Part shown: positions 52,414 to 61,578 of the stretch, piece by piece
Position numbering within the stretch: the first letter of the stretch is position 1
Layout of the letters: the number at the start of each line of letters is the position of its first letter
Assembly (NCBI RefSeq): GCF_000515335.1
Contig: NZ_KI911563.1
Location: forward strand, 1,213,598 to 1,277,597
Reading direction: 5' to 3'
DNA: 64,000 nucleotides
From: Cohnella panacarvi Gsoil 349
GTDB lineage: Bacteria > Bacillota > Bacilli > Paenibacillales > Paenibacillaceae
Notes under the pieces: model-generated
What the model was told of the DNA's origin: nothing
Databases searched by the model: none
What the model saw: only the letters and a program-made list of their open reading frames with translations
Made by a program: the position numbers and the translations under genes

Positions 52414-53677
52414 GAATCTCACTCTCCTTCACGCCATAATAGCCCGGTTTGTTGAACCGGCCGCTCTTGATCAGCAATTGAAGCAAGTAGCGCGGGAGGA
52501 ATACGTTGGTCAGGATGTTCGCCACGATGCTCGCGATCAGTACGATCGCGAAGCTCTTCACGATACCCTGTCCCATAAAGTAAAGCACGCCGGCTGCGAT
52601 AATCGTCGTAATATGCGCGTCGATGATCGTACGGAAGCTATTCTTCGCCCCTGCGCGCAGAGACGAAGCGACCGTCTTGCCGCTGCGGAGTTCATCCTTG
52701 ATCCGTTCGGCTTGGATAATGTTCGAGTCGACCGCGATACCGATACCGAGTACGAACGCGGCGATCCCCGGCAGCGTCAACGTGGCGTTCATCATCCAGA
52801 ATACGGCAAGCAGCAGCCAGACGAAAATGATCAGGCAGATTGCCGCGACCGCGCCGGGCAATCGGTATAATAGAATCATGAACACCAAGATCAGCACCGA
52901 TGCGAGCACGCCGGCGAACAAAGTATCGTTCAGCGATTTTTTGCCGAGCGTCGCGCCTACGCTTTGCGTGTACTTGTCCGTAAGCTTCAGTGGCAGCGCG
53001 CCTAGATTAATGATGTCGGCCAGGTTCTGCGCTTCCGCGCGCGTCTCCTGTCCGGTTATGGTGGCGGTGCCTTGCGTTAACGCCGCCTGTACGACCGGAG
53101 TCGAGATGGCCTCGTCGTTCAGGTAAATCGCCAATACTTGGCCAATCAGGCGCTGAGATACTTCCGCCAACTGATCTTTATCTTTGACTTCGATCGCAAC
53201 GACGGGTCTGCCCAGCTCGTCCGATTGGACTTTCGCTGCGCCCGCTTTGAAGTCGCTTCCATTGAATTCGACTTTGCAATAGGTGCCGTCCGTGCATTCC
53301 GAAGCGCTGCGGAATTGCAGTTCGGCAGGTTTCTGCATCAAGTCGCGTATTTTCGTGATCGCTTCCTCGCGTTCTTTCTCGGTTTTGCCGGTTTCGATCG
53401 CGATTTTGACGCGGATGCGGTTCTTGCCTTCCGTCGTAACATCCGGCTCGGCGACGCCGCTTTGGTTCGCGCGTTTCTCCAAGCTGAGCGCCGTCTGCAC
53501 GAGCGACTCTTTCGTTACTTCGCCGCCTTCCGTCAACGGCGACGCCTCGTACAAAATTTCGACTCCGCCCTTCAAATCAAGCCCGAGCTTCGTGTTGTTC
53601 AGCAAACCCGGAGTCGTTGCGCCCATTACCGCGAAAGCTACCACAATAATTAGCGCGAATGCTACTAAACGGTTCAT
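52403..53677 (-). CDS. secD: Protein translocase subunit SecD
   Basis: 424 residues. TM1 about 4-22, the extracellular domain with LGLDLKGGVEILYEA and repeated head region, then TM2-6 with PGIAAFVLGIGIAVDSNIIQ and FRTIIDAHITTIIAAGVLYF (the conserved Asp and Arg of the proton path). ATG 53677 gives the canonical start MNRLVAFAL. The -10 of its own promoter lies at 53714-53719, which rules out the longer frame. Confidence 0.94.
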   Translation of the reverse strand: MNRLVAFALIIVVAFAVMGATTPGLLNNTKLGLDLKGGVEILYEASPLTEGGEVTKESLVQTALSLEKRANQSGVAEPDVTTEGKNRIRVKIAIETGKTEKEREEAITKIRDLMQKPAELQFRSASECTDGTYCKVEFNGSDFKAGAAKVQSDELGRPVVAIEVKDKDQLAEVSQRLIGQVLAIYLNDEAISTPVVQAALTQGTATITGQETRAEAQNLADIINLGALPLKLTDKYTQSVGATLGKKSLNDTLFAGVLASVLILVFMILLYRLPGAVAAICLIIFVWLLLAVFWMMNATLTLPGIAAFVLGIGIAVDSNIIQAERIKDELRSGKTVASSLRAGAKNSFRTIIDAHITTIIAAGVLYFMGQGIVKSFAIVLIASIVANILTNVFLPRYLLQLLIKSGRFNKPGYYGVKESEIHAL

Positions 53678-53713
53678 CTCTATATGCGGCCCCTTTCGAT
53701 TCTCAATGTTCCT

Positions 53714-53743
53714 ATTATACCTACGTGTCCGAAAGGAAGTCAA
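53714..53743 (-). promoter_or_regulatory. Sigma-A promoter of secDF
   Basis: Minus strand TTGACT (53743-53738), 18-base spacer, TATAAT (53719-53714). Confidence 0.82.
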
Positions 53744-53779
53744 AAAAGAAAGCCTCCCTCCGCAAGTCGGAGAGAAGCC
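53743..53779 (-). terminator. Terminator of comN
   Basis: On the minus strand GCTTCTCTCCG, loop ACTTG, CGGAGGGAGGC, then TTTCTTTTTT. Its T-run abuts the secDF -35. Confidence 0.82.
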
Positions 53780-53792
53780 GTTGCCGTCCCGA

Positions 53793-54086
53793 TTATCGTC
53801 CGCGAAACTCGCCGCGGTACATGTTGAGCGTAATAAAATTCATAAACTGCGTCACTTTTAAGGATAAAATGTCGTTCACGACTTCGTGGAGGCTCGGCGT
53901 TCCTTTTTTGTGGTACTTATCGCTCACGCATTCCCATACATCGGCGCCGGTCACTTGGTCGTATCCGATCATGCGGAATTCGTCCGCCTTGCTCTCGCAC
54001 AGCTTCTCTATCATTTCGTTCAATTCCGCGTCCTGGAGTTTCTCTTCGCTCTCTTGCGCCTGGATGTAGTCGTTCGCGTCGCTCAC
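53793..54086 (-). CDS. comN: Post-transcriptional regulator ComN-like
   Basis: 97 residues, close to the 98 of Bacillus ComN (YrzD). Acidic helical start, then SKADEFRMIGYDQVTGADVW and KGTPSLHEVVNDILSLKVTQ, the family core. In Bacillus ComN promotes comE mRNA accumulation and binds at the pole with MinJ/DivIVA. GTG 54086 is eight bases behind GAGGAGG; ATG 54104 lies in front of that site. The place beside secDF and spoVB matches Bacillus. Confidence 0.85.
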   Translation of the reverse strand: MSDANDYIQAQESEEKLQDAELNEMIEKLCESKADEFRMIGYDQVTGADVWECVSDKYHKKGTPSLHEVVNDILSLKVTQFMNFITLNMYRGEFRGR

Positions 54087-54230
54087 CGCTTCGTACCTCC
54101 TCATACCTGTTGCAACCCTTTGCCTATTAGGTTTCTCCACCCGATCCCGAAATTCCTGCCTATGGAATGAACGAGGACAAACCCCGCATACACATAATTG
54201 TGGGATTTACCATGGGAATGAGGGATTCCG

Positions 54231-55817
54231 TTGTCATTGCGCAAACAGTCGTTCATACAAGGCGCCATGATCTTGCTCGCCGCAGGACTCTTCAACCGTC
54301 TGCTCGGCTTCGTTCCGCGTATCGCATTGCCTCGCATGATCGGAGCGGAAGGCGTCGGGCTCATCCAGCTCGTGTTTCCGTTCACGATCGTGCTGTTAAC
54401 GATTATCGCGGGAGGCATCCCGTTAGCCGTCGCGAAGCTGGTCGCGGAAGCCGAAGCCAAGGGCGACGTCGCCTCGGTTCGCCGCATTGTGCGCGGTGCC
54501 GTGTCCATCGCGTTATCCATCAGCCTCGTATGCGCCGCTGCATGTCTCGGGTTGGCGGAGTGGATCGCTTCTTACGTCATGACGGACTCCCGCGTGCATA
54601 CCGCTTTTCTTGCCATGCTGCCCATCCTGCCGTTAGTTGCCGTCTCCTCCGTCTGGCGCGGTTATTTTCAGGGCCGGATGAACATGATTCCAACCGCGCT
54701 GTCCCAGACGGCCGAGACGCTTGTCCGTATCGTTCTTTCGCTCATGCTCGCCTGGATGCTGCTTCCTTACGGTCTGAATTGGGCGGCGGCCGGCGCGGTG
54801 CTCGGGATGGGAGCCGGCGAGCTGGCGGGGTTGCTCGTGCTGTGGCTCCAGCTTCTGAAAGAGAAGCGTCGATCGTTTGGCAACGAAGCCTCCGCCGATC
54901 CCGTCTCCGATGCATCGCCGCGGGACAAGCGCTTCATGCGCCAGCTGCTTGCGATAGCAGCGCCTGTAACCGGCAGCAAAATGATCGGATCGCTTTCCTA
55001 CTTGCTGGAATCGATTATTACCGCCCGAAGCTTGGCGATCGCAGGCGTCTTGCCCGCAATCGCGACCGCGCAATACGGGGCGCTTCAAGGGATGGTCATC
55101 CCGCTCATCCTTCTGCCCGGCGCGCTTACGTACTCGCTGGCCGTGTCGCTCGTACCCGCGCTTTCCGAGGCGGCGTCGCGCGGAGATTGGACCACGATCC
55201 ACAATCGTCTCCATCAATCGATGCGGCTTGCGGTCGTGACCGGCGCTCCGTTCATCGTGCTCATGGGATTGTTGGCCGATCCGCTCTGCACGCTATTATA
55301 TGGAAGCAGCTCGATGGCAGTCATGCTGAGATGGCTTGCTCCGATCGCCGTCTTCCTGTATATGCAAGCCCCTCTGCAAGCCGCTCTTCAAGCGCTTGAC
55401 CGGCCGGGGACGGCATTGTTCAACACGTTCGCAGGCGCGGCGGTCAAGCTCATTCTTATCGTACAATTGGCAACGAAACCGGATTTAGGCATTCATGGCG
55501 CCGTCATCGCGATCGCGGTCAACATGGCGCTCGTTACGTTGCTGCACTGGATCAGCGTAGCGAGATTAACCGGCTTCCGAATGAATCCGCTCGATTTCCT
55601 CCGGGTAACGCTGGCGATGATCGTTATGAGCGCGGTCGCGCTATGGATATGGAATCAGCATTGGCTCCATATCGGCGCCGCCGATATGGGAATCGCCTCG
55701 GCCGTCGCGATCCTTGTCTATTTGTCGCTGCTCGTCATGCTTAGACTGATCGACCGGCGAGACGTCGCCCGCATTCCGGTCATCGGAAAGCTGTTTCGGC
55801 CGTTGCGGCCGCATTAA
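54231..55817 (+). CDS. spoVB: Stage V sporulation protein B-like flippase
   Basis: 528 residues with about 14 membrane helices, MOP superfamily. SFIQGAMILLAAGLFNRLLG, PRMIGAEGVGLIQLVFPFT, RGYFQGRMNMIPTALSQTAE and EQ-type residues are typical for SpoVB/polysaccharide transport proteins. It probably flips lipid-linked precursors for the spore cortex. The start is TTG 54231 behind TGAGGG. Convergent with the DUF421 gene; the two stops overlap. Confidence 0.88.
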   Translation: MSLRKQSFIQGAMILLAAGLFNRLLGFVPRIALPRMIGAEGVGLIQLVFPFTIVLLTIIAGGIPLAVAKLVAEAEAKGDVASVRRIVRGAVSIALSISLVCAAACLGLAEWIASYVMTDSRVHTAFLAMLPILPLVAVSSVWRGYFQGRMNMIPTALSQTAETLVRIVLSLMLAWMLLPYGLNWAAAGAVLGMGAGELAGLLVLWLQLLKEKRRSFGNEASADPVSDASPRDKRFMRQLLAIAAPVTGSKMIGSLSYLLESIITARSLAIAGVLPAIATAQYGALQGMVIPLILLPGALTYSLAVSLVPALSEAASRGDWTTIHNRLHQSMRLAVVTGAPFIVLMGLLADPLCTLLYGSSSMAVMLRWLAPIAVFLYMQAPLQAALQALDRPGTALFNTFAGAAVKLILIVQLATKPDLGIHGAVIAIAVNMALVTLLHWISVARLTGFRMNPLDFLRVTLAMIVMSAVALWIWNQHWLHIGAADMGIASAVAILVYLSLLVMLRLIDRRDVARIPVIGKLFRPLRPH

Positions 55818-56542
55818 GGCCGATTCTTCCGGTCGACGTACAGCTTGCCGCGATGGTCGATGCTGCAGAAAAAAACATCTTTAAAGCTGTCTATCCCGTA
55901 ACCCTGCAGCTCTTTTTTTAGCCAAAAACGGGTTTTGCCCATCCCTTCCAACGTATCGTCCTGCACGTGTCCGTCGAGGATGAGAGCGATCGGCAACAAT
56001 TCGTAGCGCACTTTCGGGTAATCTTGCTCCCCCGCAGAGCTTTCGGGATGAATGCCGCCGCTTCGCGCGGTTGCTTCTCTGCCGGCACCTTCGCCATCTT
56101 TAGTGATGACCGAAAGCTTGCCCGTAGATTCGAGTACGGCCAGCTTCACTTCTCCGATATCCGTAACGCCGTTCTCGCGAAGCTGGGCCATTAGATCGTC
56201 AAGGTTGTAGCGTTGCTTCGTCATCTCCCTGCGGTTCAGATGTCCGTCGCGAACGATCACGCTCGGTTTTCCGTCGACCCAAATGCGGAGCTTGTTGTTT
56301 TTCAATGCGATAAACGCGATGCCGATCTGGACGAGCGCCAAAAATAAAATCGGCGTAATCGCCGTCCATAACGGTTTTTCGGTGCTCTCTATGACAATGA
56401 CCGCGATCTCCGCGATCATGATGGAGATGACAAGATCGAATACGGACAGCTTGCCGATCTCGCGTTTTCCCATCATCCGCAAGATGACATAGATGAAGAT
56501 GTACATGAACGCCGTCCGCAGCAGTATCGCCGTGAATTCCAT
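55814..56542 (-). CDS. DUF421/YetF-family membrane protein (YrbG-like)
   Basis: 242 residues: three N-terminal helices (about 5-80; YVILRMMGKREIGKLSVFDLVISIMIAEIAV), then a soluble DUF421 domain with DGKPSVIVRDGHLNRREM and RYNLDDLMAQLRENGV, and a C-terminal part. The position between spoVB and yrzE equals Bacillus yrbG. Related YetF-type proteins are linked to spore germinant or membrane functions; no activity is proven. ATG 56542 follows GGAGAGAGG. Confidence 0.88.
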   Translation of the reverse strand: MEFTAILLRTAFMYIFIYVILRMMGKREIGKLSVFDLVISIMIAEIAVIVIESTEKPLWTAITPILFLALVQIGIAFIALKNNKLRIWVDGKPSVIVRDGHLNRREMTKQRYNLDDLMAQLRENGVTDIGEVKLAVLESTGKLSVITKDGEGAGREATARSGGIHPESSAGEQDYPKVRYELLPIALILDGHVQDDTLEGMGKTRFWLKKELQGYGIDSFKDVFFCSIDHRGKLYVDRKNRP

Positions 56543-56740
56543 GCGCCTCTCTCCTTCACCTCTCGGTAGCCGCTTCGCGTAAGTCAAGCTTGCCGTCGTA
56601 GTGTCACCGCATGCCATGGGGCTCATTCAATTGCATCAAGCGGAAAATATGGCAAAGGAGCCTGCGCGCGCAAGCTGCTGTACTAGCCTACCCTCGCGTG
56701 CCATAAGCTGTACAAATAGGAATGAGAAGGAGGTATAAAG

Positions 56741-57136
56741 GTGAAATCTTTCAGTGGCGCAATTGGCTTTCGGATCGCCTCGCCTGTCGCTTCCGGCTTA
56801 TATTGGTCATGCATATGGCTGGCGATCGGCGCGGTTGTTCTCTCCATTATGTTGACGGGCTCTTCGGTGAACGAATCGAACATGCTCCCTTGGGTGTTCG
56901 GCGTGCATGGCTTCTCCTCCTTCGCCGGGGGATTCGCATCGGCTAGGCGGGCGAAGCGCAAAGGATGGTACTTCGGCATCGCGAACGGTTTATTGTATAC
57001 GGTGATTATCCTGATCGTCAGCTTCCTGGCCACGGACGCGAATTGGACGACATCCGTGCCGATTCTGCTGCTCGTAACGGCGATGACCGGGGCATTCGGC
57101 GGCATGCTCGGCGTAAATACGGCCACCGGTCGCTAA
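56741..57136 (+). CDS. TIGR04086-family membrane protein (YrzE-like)
   Basis: 131 residues with four membrane helices, GTG start behind AGAAGGAGGTATAAAG. Gly-rich helices GVHGFSSFAGGFASARRAKRKGW and TGAFGGMLG are typical. Same neighbourhood as Bacillus yrzE. Function unknown. Confidence 0.8.
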   Translation: MKSFSGAIGFRIASPVASGLYWSCIWLAIGAVVLSIMLTGSSVNESNMLPWVFGVHGFSSFAGGFASARRAKRKGWYFGIANGLLYTVIILIVSFLATDANWTTSVPILLLVTAMTGAFGGMLGVNTATGR

Positions 57137-57179
57137 ATTCGGCTCCCGTGCCTGATTTTCGATAATCCCGGGCTTATTG

Positions 57180-57188
57180 TGCTATAAT
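57180..57188 (+). promoter_or_regulatory. Extended -10 promoter of the PAP2 gene
   Basis: TGCTATAAT, a TGn-TATAAT element; -35 weak. Start of transcription near 57195. Confidence 0.55.
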
Positions 57189-57231
57189 AGTTCGGTATGT
57201 TTCGATCAACAGGCTGTACGGGAGGCGCACC

Positions 57232-58092
57232 ATGGTTTTGTTCGAGAGCATGTCGACTTTGACGATCTATACGGTCGTCGTCGTTGCCGTCTTGCTGACA
57301 TTCGGCACAAGGCGACAGCCACTCATCGCTGCATGGATGTTCCTGAAGTCTTTGGCGATGTCGCGCAACTATTTGCTGTTCTTCGTTGCCATGTCCGCTA
57401 TTCTGGTGCTCAACAAGAACGAGCTCAGACTGGAACGGTGGCTCAATGTCCCGTACGACCTCACCCCGCTATTAAGCGGATGGGAAGGGAAATGGCCGCT
57501 ATGGCTTCAATCGACTTTCCAATCCGACCTGCTCACCGCCGTCTGCACGATGTTCTACCTTGTCGTCTTCCAGGCCGTCATGATCGCGTCGATTGGCATC
57601 TATACGTTCCATAACAACCGGAGACTGTACTACGCCTTCTGCGTGACGCTGCTGCTTAACTACTTCCTGGCCGTCCCTTTTTATTTGTTCGTACCGGTCA
57701 ATGAAGTGTGGTTCGCGCATCCGGAAATTAAATTTCTCATGCTGGATTCATTCCCGACCTTCGAATCGAGCTATCGCGCGCTATCCGGACTGAACAATTG
57801 CTTCCCTAGCTTACATACGTCGATCTCGGTTTCGATGGCGCTTCTCGCCAGCCGTTCCGGTATCCGCAAATGGGCCGTCTTTACATGGATACATGCCTCG
57901 GTGATCATCTTCTCGATCTTCTACCTTGGGATTCACTGGTTTACGGATATGGTCGCGGGACTCGTACTCGCGAGCTTCGCCGTCACGGTCGGTCTCAAAG
58001 TCGGCGATTGGGCGGACCATTCGCTGGGCGATGTCAGCTGGCCGCTTCGCATTCGGGCGAAGCTGAAGGCTTCCCGGTCTTTGGAGTCTTGA
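57232..58092 (+). CDS. PAP2-family membrane phosphatase
   Basis: 286 residues, about six helices. The phosphatase signature is seen as NNCFPSLHTSISVSMA (PSxxH) and YLGIHWFTDMVAG (SRxxxxxHxxxD variant with His and Asp); the first KxxxxxxRP motif is not obvious. Its build with a long N-terminal membrane part is like inositol-phosphoceramide synthase-type PAP2 proteins. It probably acts on a lipid phosphate on the outer face. ATG 57232 follows ACGGGAGG. Confidence 0.8.
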   Translation: MVLFESMSTLTIYTVVVVAVLLTFGTRRQPLIAAWMFLKSLAMSRNYLLFFVAMSAILVLNKNELRLERWLNVPYDLTPLLSGWEGKWPLWLQSTFQSDLLTAVCTMFYLVVFQAVMIASIGIYTFHNNRRLYYAFCVTLLLNYFLAVPFYLFVPVNEVWFAHPEIKFLMLDSFPTFESSYRALSGLNNCFPSLHTSISVSMALLASRSGIRKWAVFTWIHASVIIFSIFYLGIHWFTDMVAGLVLASFAVTVGLKVGDWADHSLGDVSWPLRIRAKLKASRSLES

Positions 58093-58102
58093 TCGCATGA
58101 CG

Positions 58103-58132
58103 AAGGGCATCCTTTACGGATGCCCTTTTTTT
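58103..58132. terminator. Terminator of PAP2 gene, overlapping the tag 3' end
   Basis: AGGGCATCC (58104-58112) and GGATGCCCT (58118-58126) plus TTTTTT. The last codons of tag lie in the stem. Confidence 0.9.
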
Positions 58133-58758
58133 AATTCGATAAAACCTGCGCTAATCCCCGGCCGAATAAATGTCGCGCGCGCGGCTTCGACTGGAGGTCT
58201 GACCGCGCAATCCTCGACATGATCGTTGATCAGACCCATCGATTGCATGAACGCATGCATCGTCGTCGGTCCGACGAACTTCCAGCCTAGCTTCTTTAAG
58301 TCTTTGGACAGCGCGGTTGATGCCTCGGAGACCGATACGGTCTGCGGCTTTGCCAGCCCGGCGGCGGGTTCGTATCGCCATAGGAACGCCGCTAGCGACC
58401 CTTCCCGTCGGACGAGTTCCTGCGCCCGCTTCGCGTTGTTAATGACGGCCTCGATTTTGCCGCGGTGACGGATGATCCCCTTATTGTTCAATAGACGGTC
58501 GATATCCTGCCCGGTATAAGAAGCGACCTTCTCGAAGTCGAAGTGATGGAACGCCTCGCGAAGATGCTCGCGCTTGTCCAGAATCGTACGCCAGCTGAGC
58601 CCGGTTTGAAACCCTTCCAAGCACAATTTCTCGAACAGTCGGCGATCGTCGCTTACGGGATAACCCCATTCGGTATCATGATAATGCATCATCTCCGGCG
58701 TCGAGCCGCACCAACGGCAGCGCGGCTTCCCATCCGGACCTGCGATCGTCGTTTCCAT
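58114..58758 (-). CDS. tag: DNA-3-methyladenine glycosylase I
   Basis: 214 residues. RCRWCGSTPEMMHYHDTEWG gives the N-terminal zinc ligands and active-site Tyr/Trp; LCLEGFQTGLSWRTILDKRE and GPTTMHAFMQSMGLINDH are family core. It excises 3-methyladenine from DNA. ATG 58758 has only a modest ribosome site. Confidence 0.94.
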   Translation of the reverse strand: METTIAGPDGKPRCRWCGSTPEMMHYHDTEWGYPVSDDRRLFEKLCLEGFQTGLSWRTILDKREHLREAFHHFDFEKVASYTGQDIDRLLNNKGIIRHRGKIEAVINNAKRAQELVRREGSLAAFLWRYEPAAGLAKPQTVSVSEASTALSKDLKKLGWKFVGPTTMHAFMQSMGLINDHVEDCAVRPPVEAARATFIRPGISAGFIELKKGHP

Positions 58759-58799
58759 TTGCTGCAGCCTCCAGGTAACGTTTCAGTTTCCGTTCATCC

Positions 58800-58996
58800 T
58801 AACAACCATGCGCAGTTATTTCATCTACTTCGGTGTCACGATAACTGAATAACAACCAATCGCAACTATTTTCGACCCAAAACCATCATATCCGTAAAAA
58901 TCGCGCAAATAACAAACGATATGTTGTTATTTTCCCCGTTCATCTATTATCTCGAATAATAACTATCGAATTGGTGTTATTCGCCCCTCGTAAACT
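58800..58996. repeat. Degenerate array C: about 50-bp repeat, four units
   Basis: TAAC starts recur at 58800, 58850, 58910 and 58960 (steps 50, 60, 50). Each unit is TAAC, 9-12 bases, then (G/A)(T/C)TATTT: TAACAACCATGCGCAGTTAT, TAACAACCAATCGCAACTAT, TAACAAACGATATGTTGTTA, TAACTATCGAATTGGTGTTA. In unit 3 AATAACA pairs with TGTTATT. Far more AT-rich than arrays A and B but with the same period and layout. It lies between the yajC terminator and tag. Confidence 0.7.
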
Positions 58997-59029
58997 AAAA
59001 AAGCGACGCCGGGATTTCTCCCTAGCGCC
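58997..59029 (-). terminator. Terminator of yajC
   Basis: On the minus strand GGCGCT-A-GGGA, loop GAAA, TCCC-GGCGTC, then GCTTTTTT. Confidence 0.75.
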
Positions 59030-59039
59030 ACCGTTGTTA

Positions 59040-59342
59040 TTATTCGTTCGTTTCCGCGCGAGCGGTAACGTTGTTGATCGCGGAACGGTCGAACGTGAGT
59101 TTCGTTACGTCGTTCACTTTCAACACGATGGAATCGTCGGTAATTTCCGAGATCGTTCCGTGCATGCCGCCGATCGTGACGACTTTATCGCCTTTCTTCA
59201 AGGCGTTCAGCATGGCGCCGCGATTGCGCTGCTTCTTCTGTTGCGGACGAATCAGCAGGAAATAGAAAATTGCGAACATAAGAACGAACGGCAGCAACGT
59301 TACTAGCAGGTTGCTTCCGCCCGCATCACCGGATAGCCACAT
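59040..59342 (-). CDS. yajC: Preprotein translocase subunit YajC
   Basis: 100 residues: one membrane helix (about 12-32, TLLPFVLMFAIFYFLLIRPQ) followed by QKKQRNRGAMLNALKKGDKV and TIGGMHGTISEITDD, the family core. It is an accessory of SecDF. ATG 59342 follows GGGGGGGAC. Same operon as tgt and queA. Confidence 0.95.
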   Translation of the reverse strand: MWLSGDAGGSNLLVTLLPFVLMFAIFYFLLIRPQQKKQRNRGAMLNALKKGDKVVTIGGMHGTISEITDDSIVLKVNDVTKLTFDRSAINNVTARAETNE

Positions 59343-59360
59343 AGGTTGTCCCCCCCTTCA

Positions 59361-60512
<1,152 letters not shown>

Positions 60513-60525
60513 TTAGGCCTATTAC

Positions 60526-61578
60526 CTAAGTGATGAACATCGCGTCTCCAAAGCTGAAAAACCGATACTGCCGCTCGATCGCTTCCCGGTAGGCGGCAAG
60601 CGTCGGTTCTCTTCCCGCCAACGCGCTCACGAGCATCACCAGCGTCGACTTCGGAAGATGGAAATTCGTCAGCAAGGCGTCGACCATGCGGAACTTGTAG
60701 CCGGGATAGATGAAAATGTCCGTCCATCCCTCGCAAGCTTGCACGTGATCATCTCCGAACCGCTTGCCGAGCGTCTCGAGCGTACGCGCCGACGTCGTGC
60801 CGACGGCAACGATCCGGCCTCCGCTCGCTTTCGCCTCGCGAAGCATGTTCGCGCTCTCCTTGCTGACCGAATACCATTCGGCATGCATCTCGTGTTCTTC
60901 CACCGATTCGGCCGACACCGGGCGGAACGTCCCCAATCCGACGTGCAGCGTGATCGGGCACACTTTAATCCCGGAAGCCTGCAAGCTTCTCAAAAATTCG
61001 TCCGTAAAATGAAGGCCGGCAGTCGGCGCGGCGGCGGAGCCTTCGTGCTTCGCGTACACCGTCTGGTATCTTTCGCGATCGTCCAACGTTTCCTTAATAT
61101 ATGGCGGCAACGGCATCTGACCGAGACGATCGAGCAGCTCGTTGAAGATGCCGGCGTATTCGAACCGGACGGTTCGTGCCCCCATCTCTCCTTCCGCCTC
61201 GACGATCGCGGTCAGGAGCGGCGCGCCGCCGTTATTCTCGTCTTGTCCGAAGTGAAGCCTCGTCCCTTGCGTAATGCGTTTGCCAGGCCGGGCCAACGCT
61301 TCCCAGCGGTCTCCGTCCAGACGCTTCAGAAGCAACAGCTCGACTTTCGCGCCGGTCTCGGCTTTGACTCCGAACAGACGTGCGGGGAGCACTCTCGTGT
61401 CGTTCAACACGAGGGTGTCCCCCGGCTTCAGGAATTTGGCCAGATCGGTGAACGTCCCATGCTCCGTCCGGCCGCCGTCCTTATGCAGCACGAGCAGTCT
61501 GGAAGCCGTCCGATCCGCAAGAGGAGTCTGCGCGATCAAAGCCTCCGGCAGATCAAAATCGTAATCGCTAACATTCAT
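60526..61578 (-). CDS. queA: S-adenosylmethionine:tRNA ribosyltransferase-isomerase
   Basis: 350 residues. Start [20 protein letters not shown], then [37 protein letters not shown] and [18 protein letters not shown]. It turns preQ1-tRNA into epoxyqueuosine-tRNA with SAM, the step after Tgt. The start codon abuts the stop of the SpoIID-like gene. Confidence 0.97.
   Translation of the reverse strand: MNVSDYDFDLPEALIAQTPLADRTASRLLVLHKDGGRTEHGTFTDLAKFLKPGDTLVLNDTRVLPARLFGVKAETGAKVELLLLKRLDGDRWEALARPGKRITQGTRLHFGQDENNGGAPLLTAIVEAEGEMGARTVRFEYAGIFNELLDRLGQMPLPPYIKETLDDRERYQTVYAKHEGSAAAPTAGLHFTDEFLRSLQASGIKVCPITLHVGLGTFRPVSAESVEEHEMHAEWYSVSKESANMLREAKASGGRIVAVGTTSARTLETLGKRFGDDHVQACEGWTDIFIYPGYKFRMVDALLTNFHLPKSTLVMLVSALAGREPTLAAYREAIERQYRFFSFGDAMFIT

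Noticed and set aside
54231-55817. MurJ instead of SpoVB for this flippase
   Set aside because: Gene order (secDF-comN-spoVB-yrbG-yrzE) and length match SpoVB; however the two families are related and the assignment rests partly on context.
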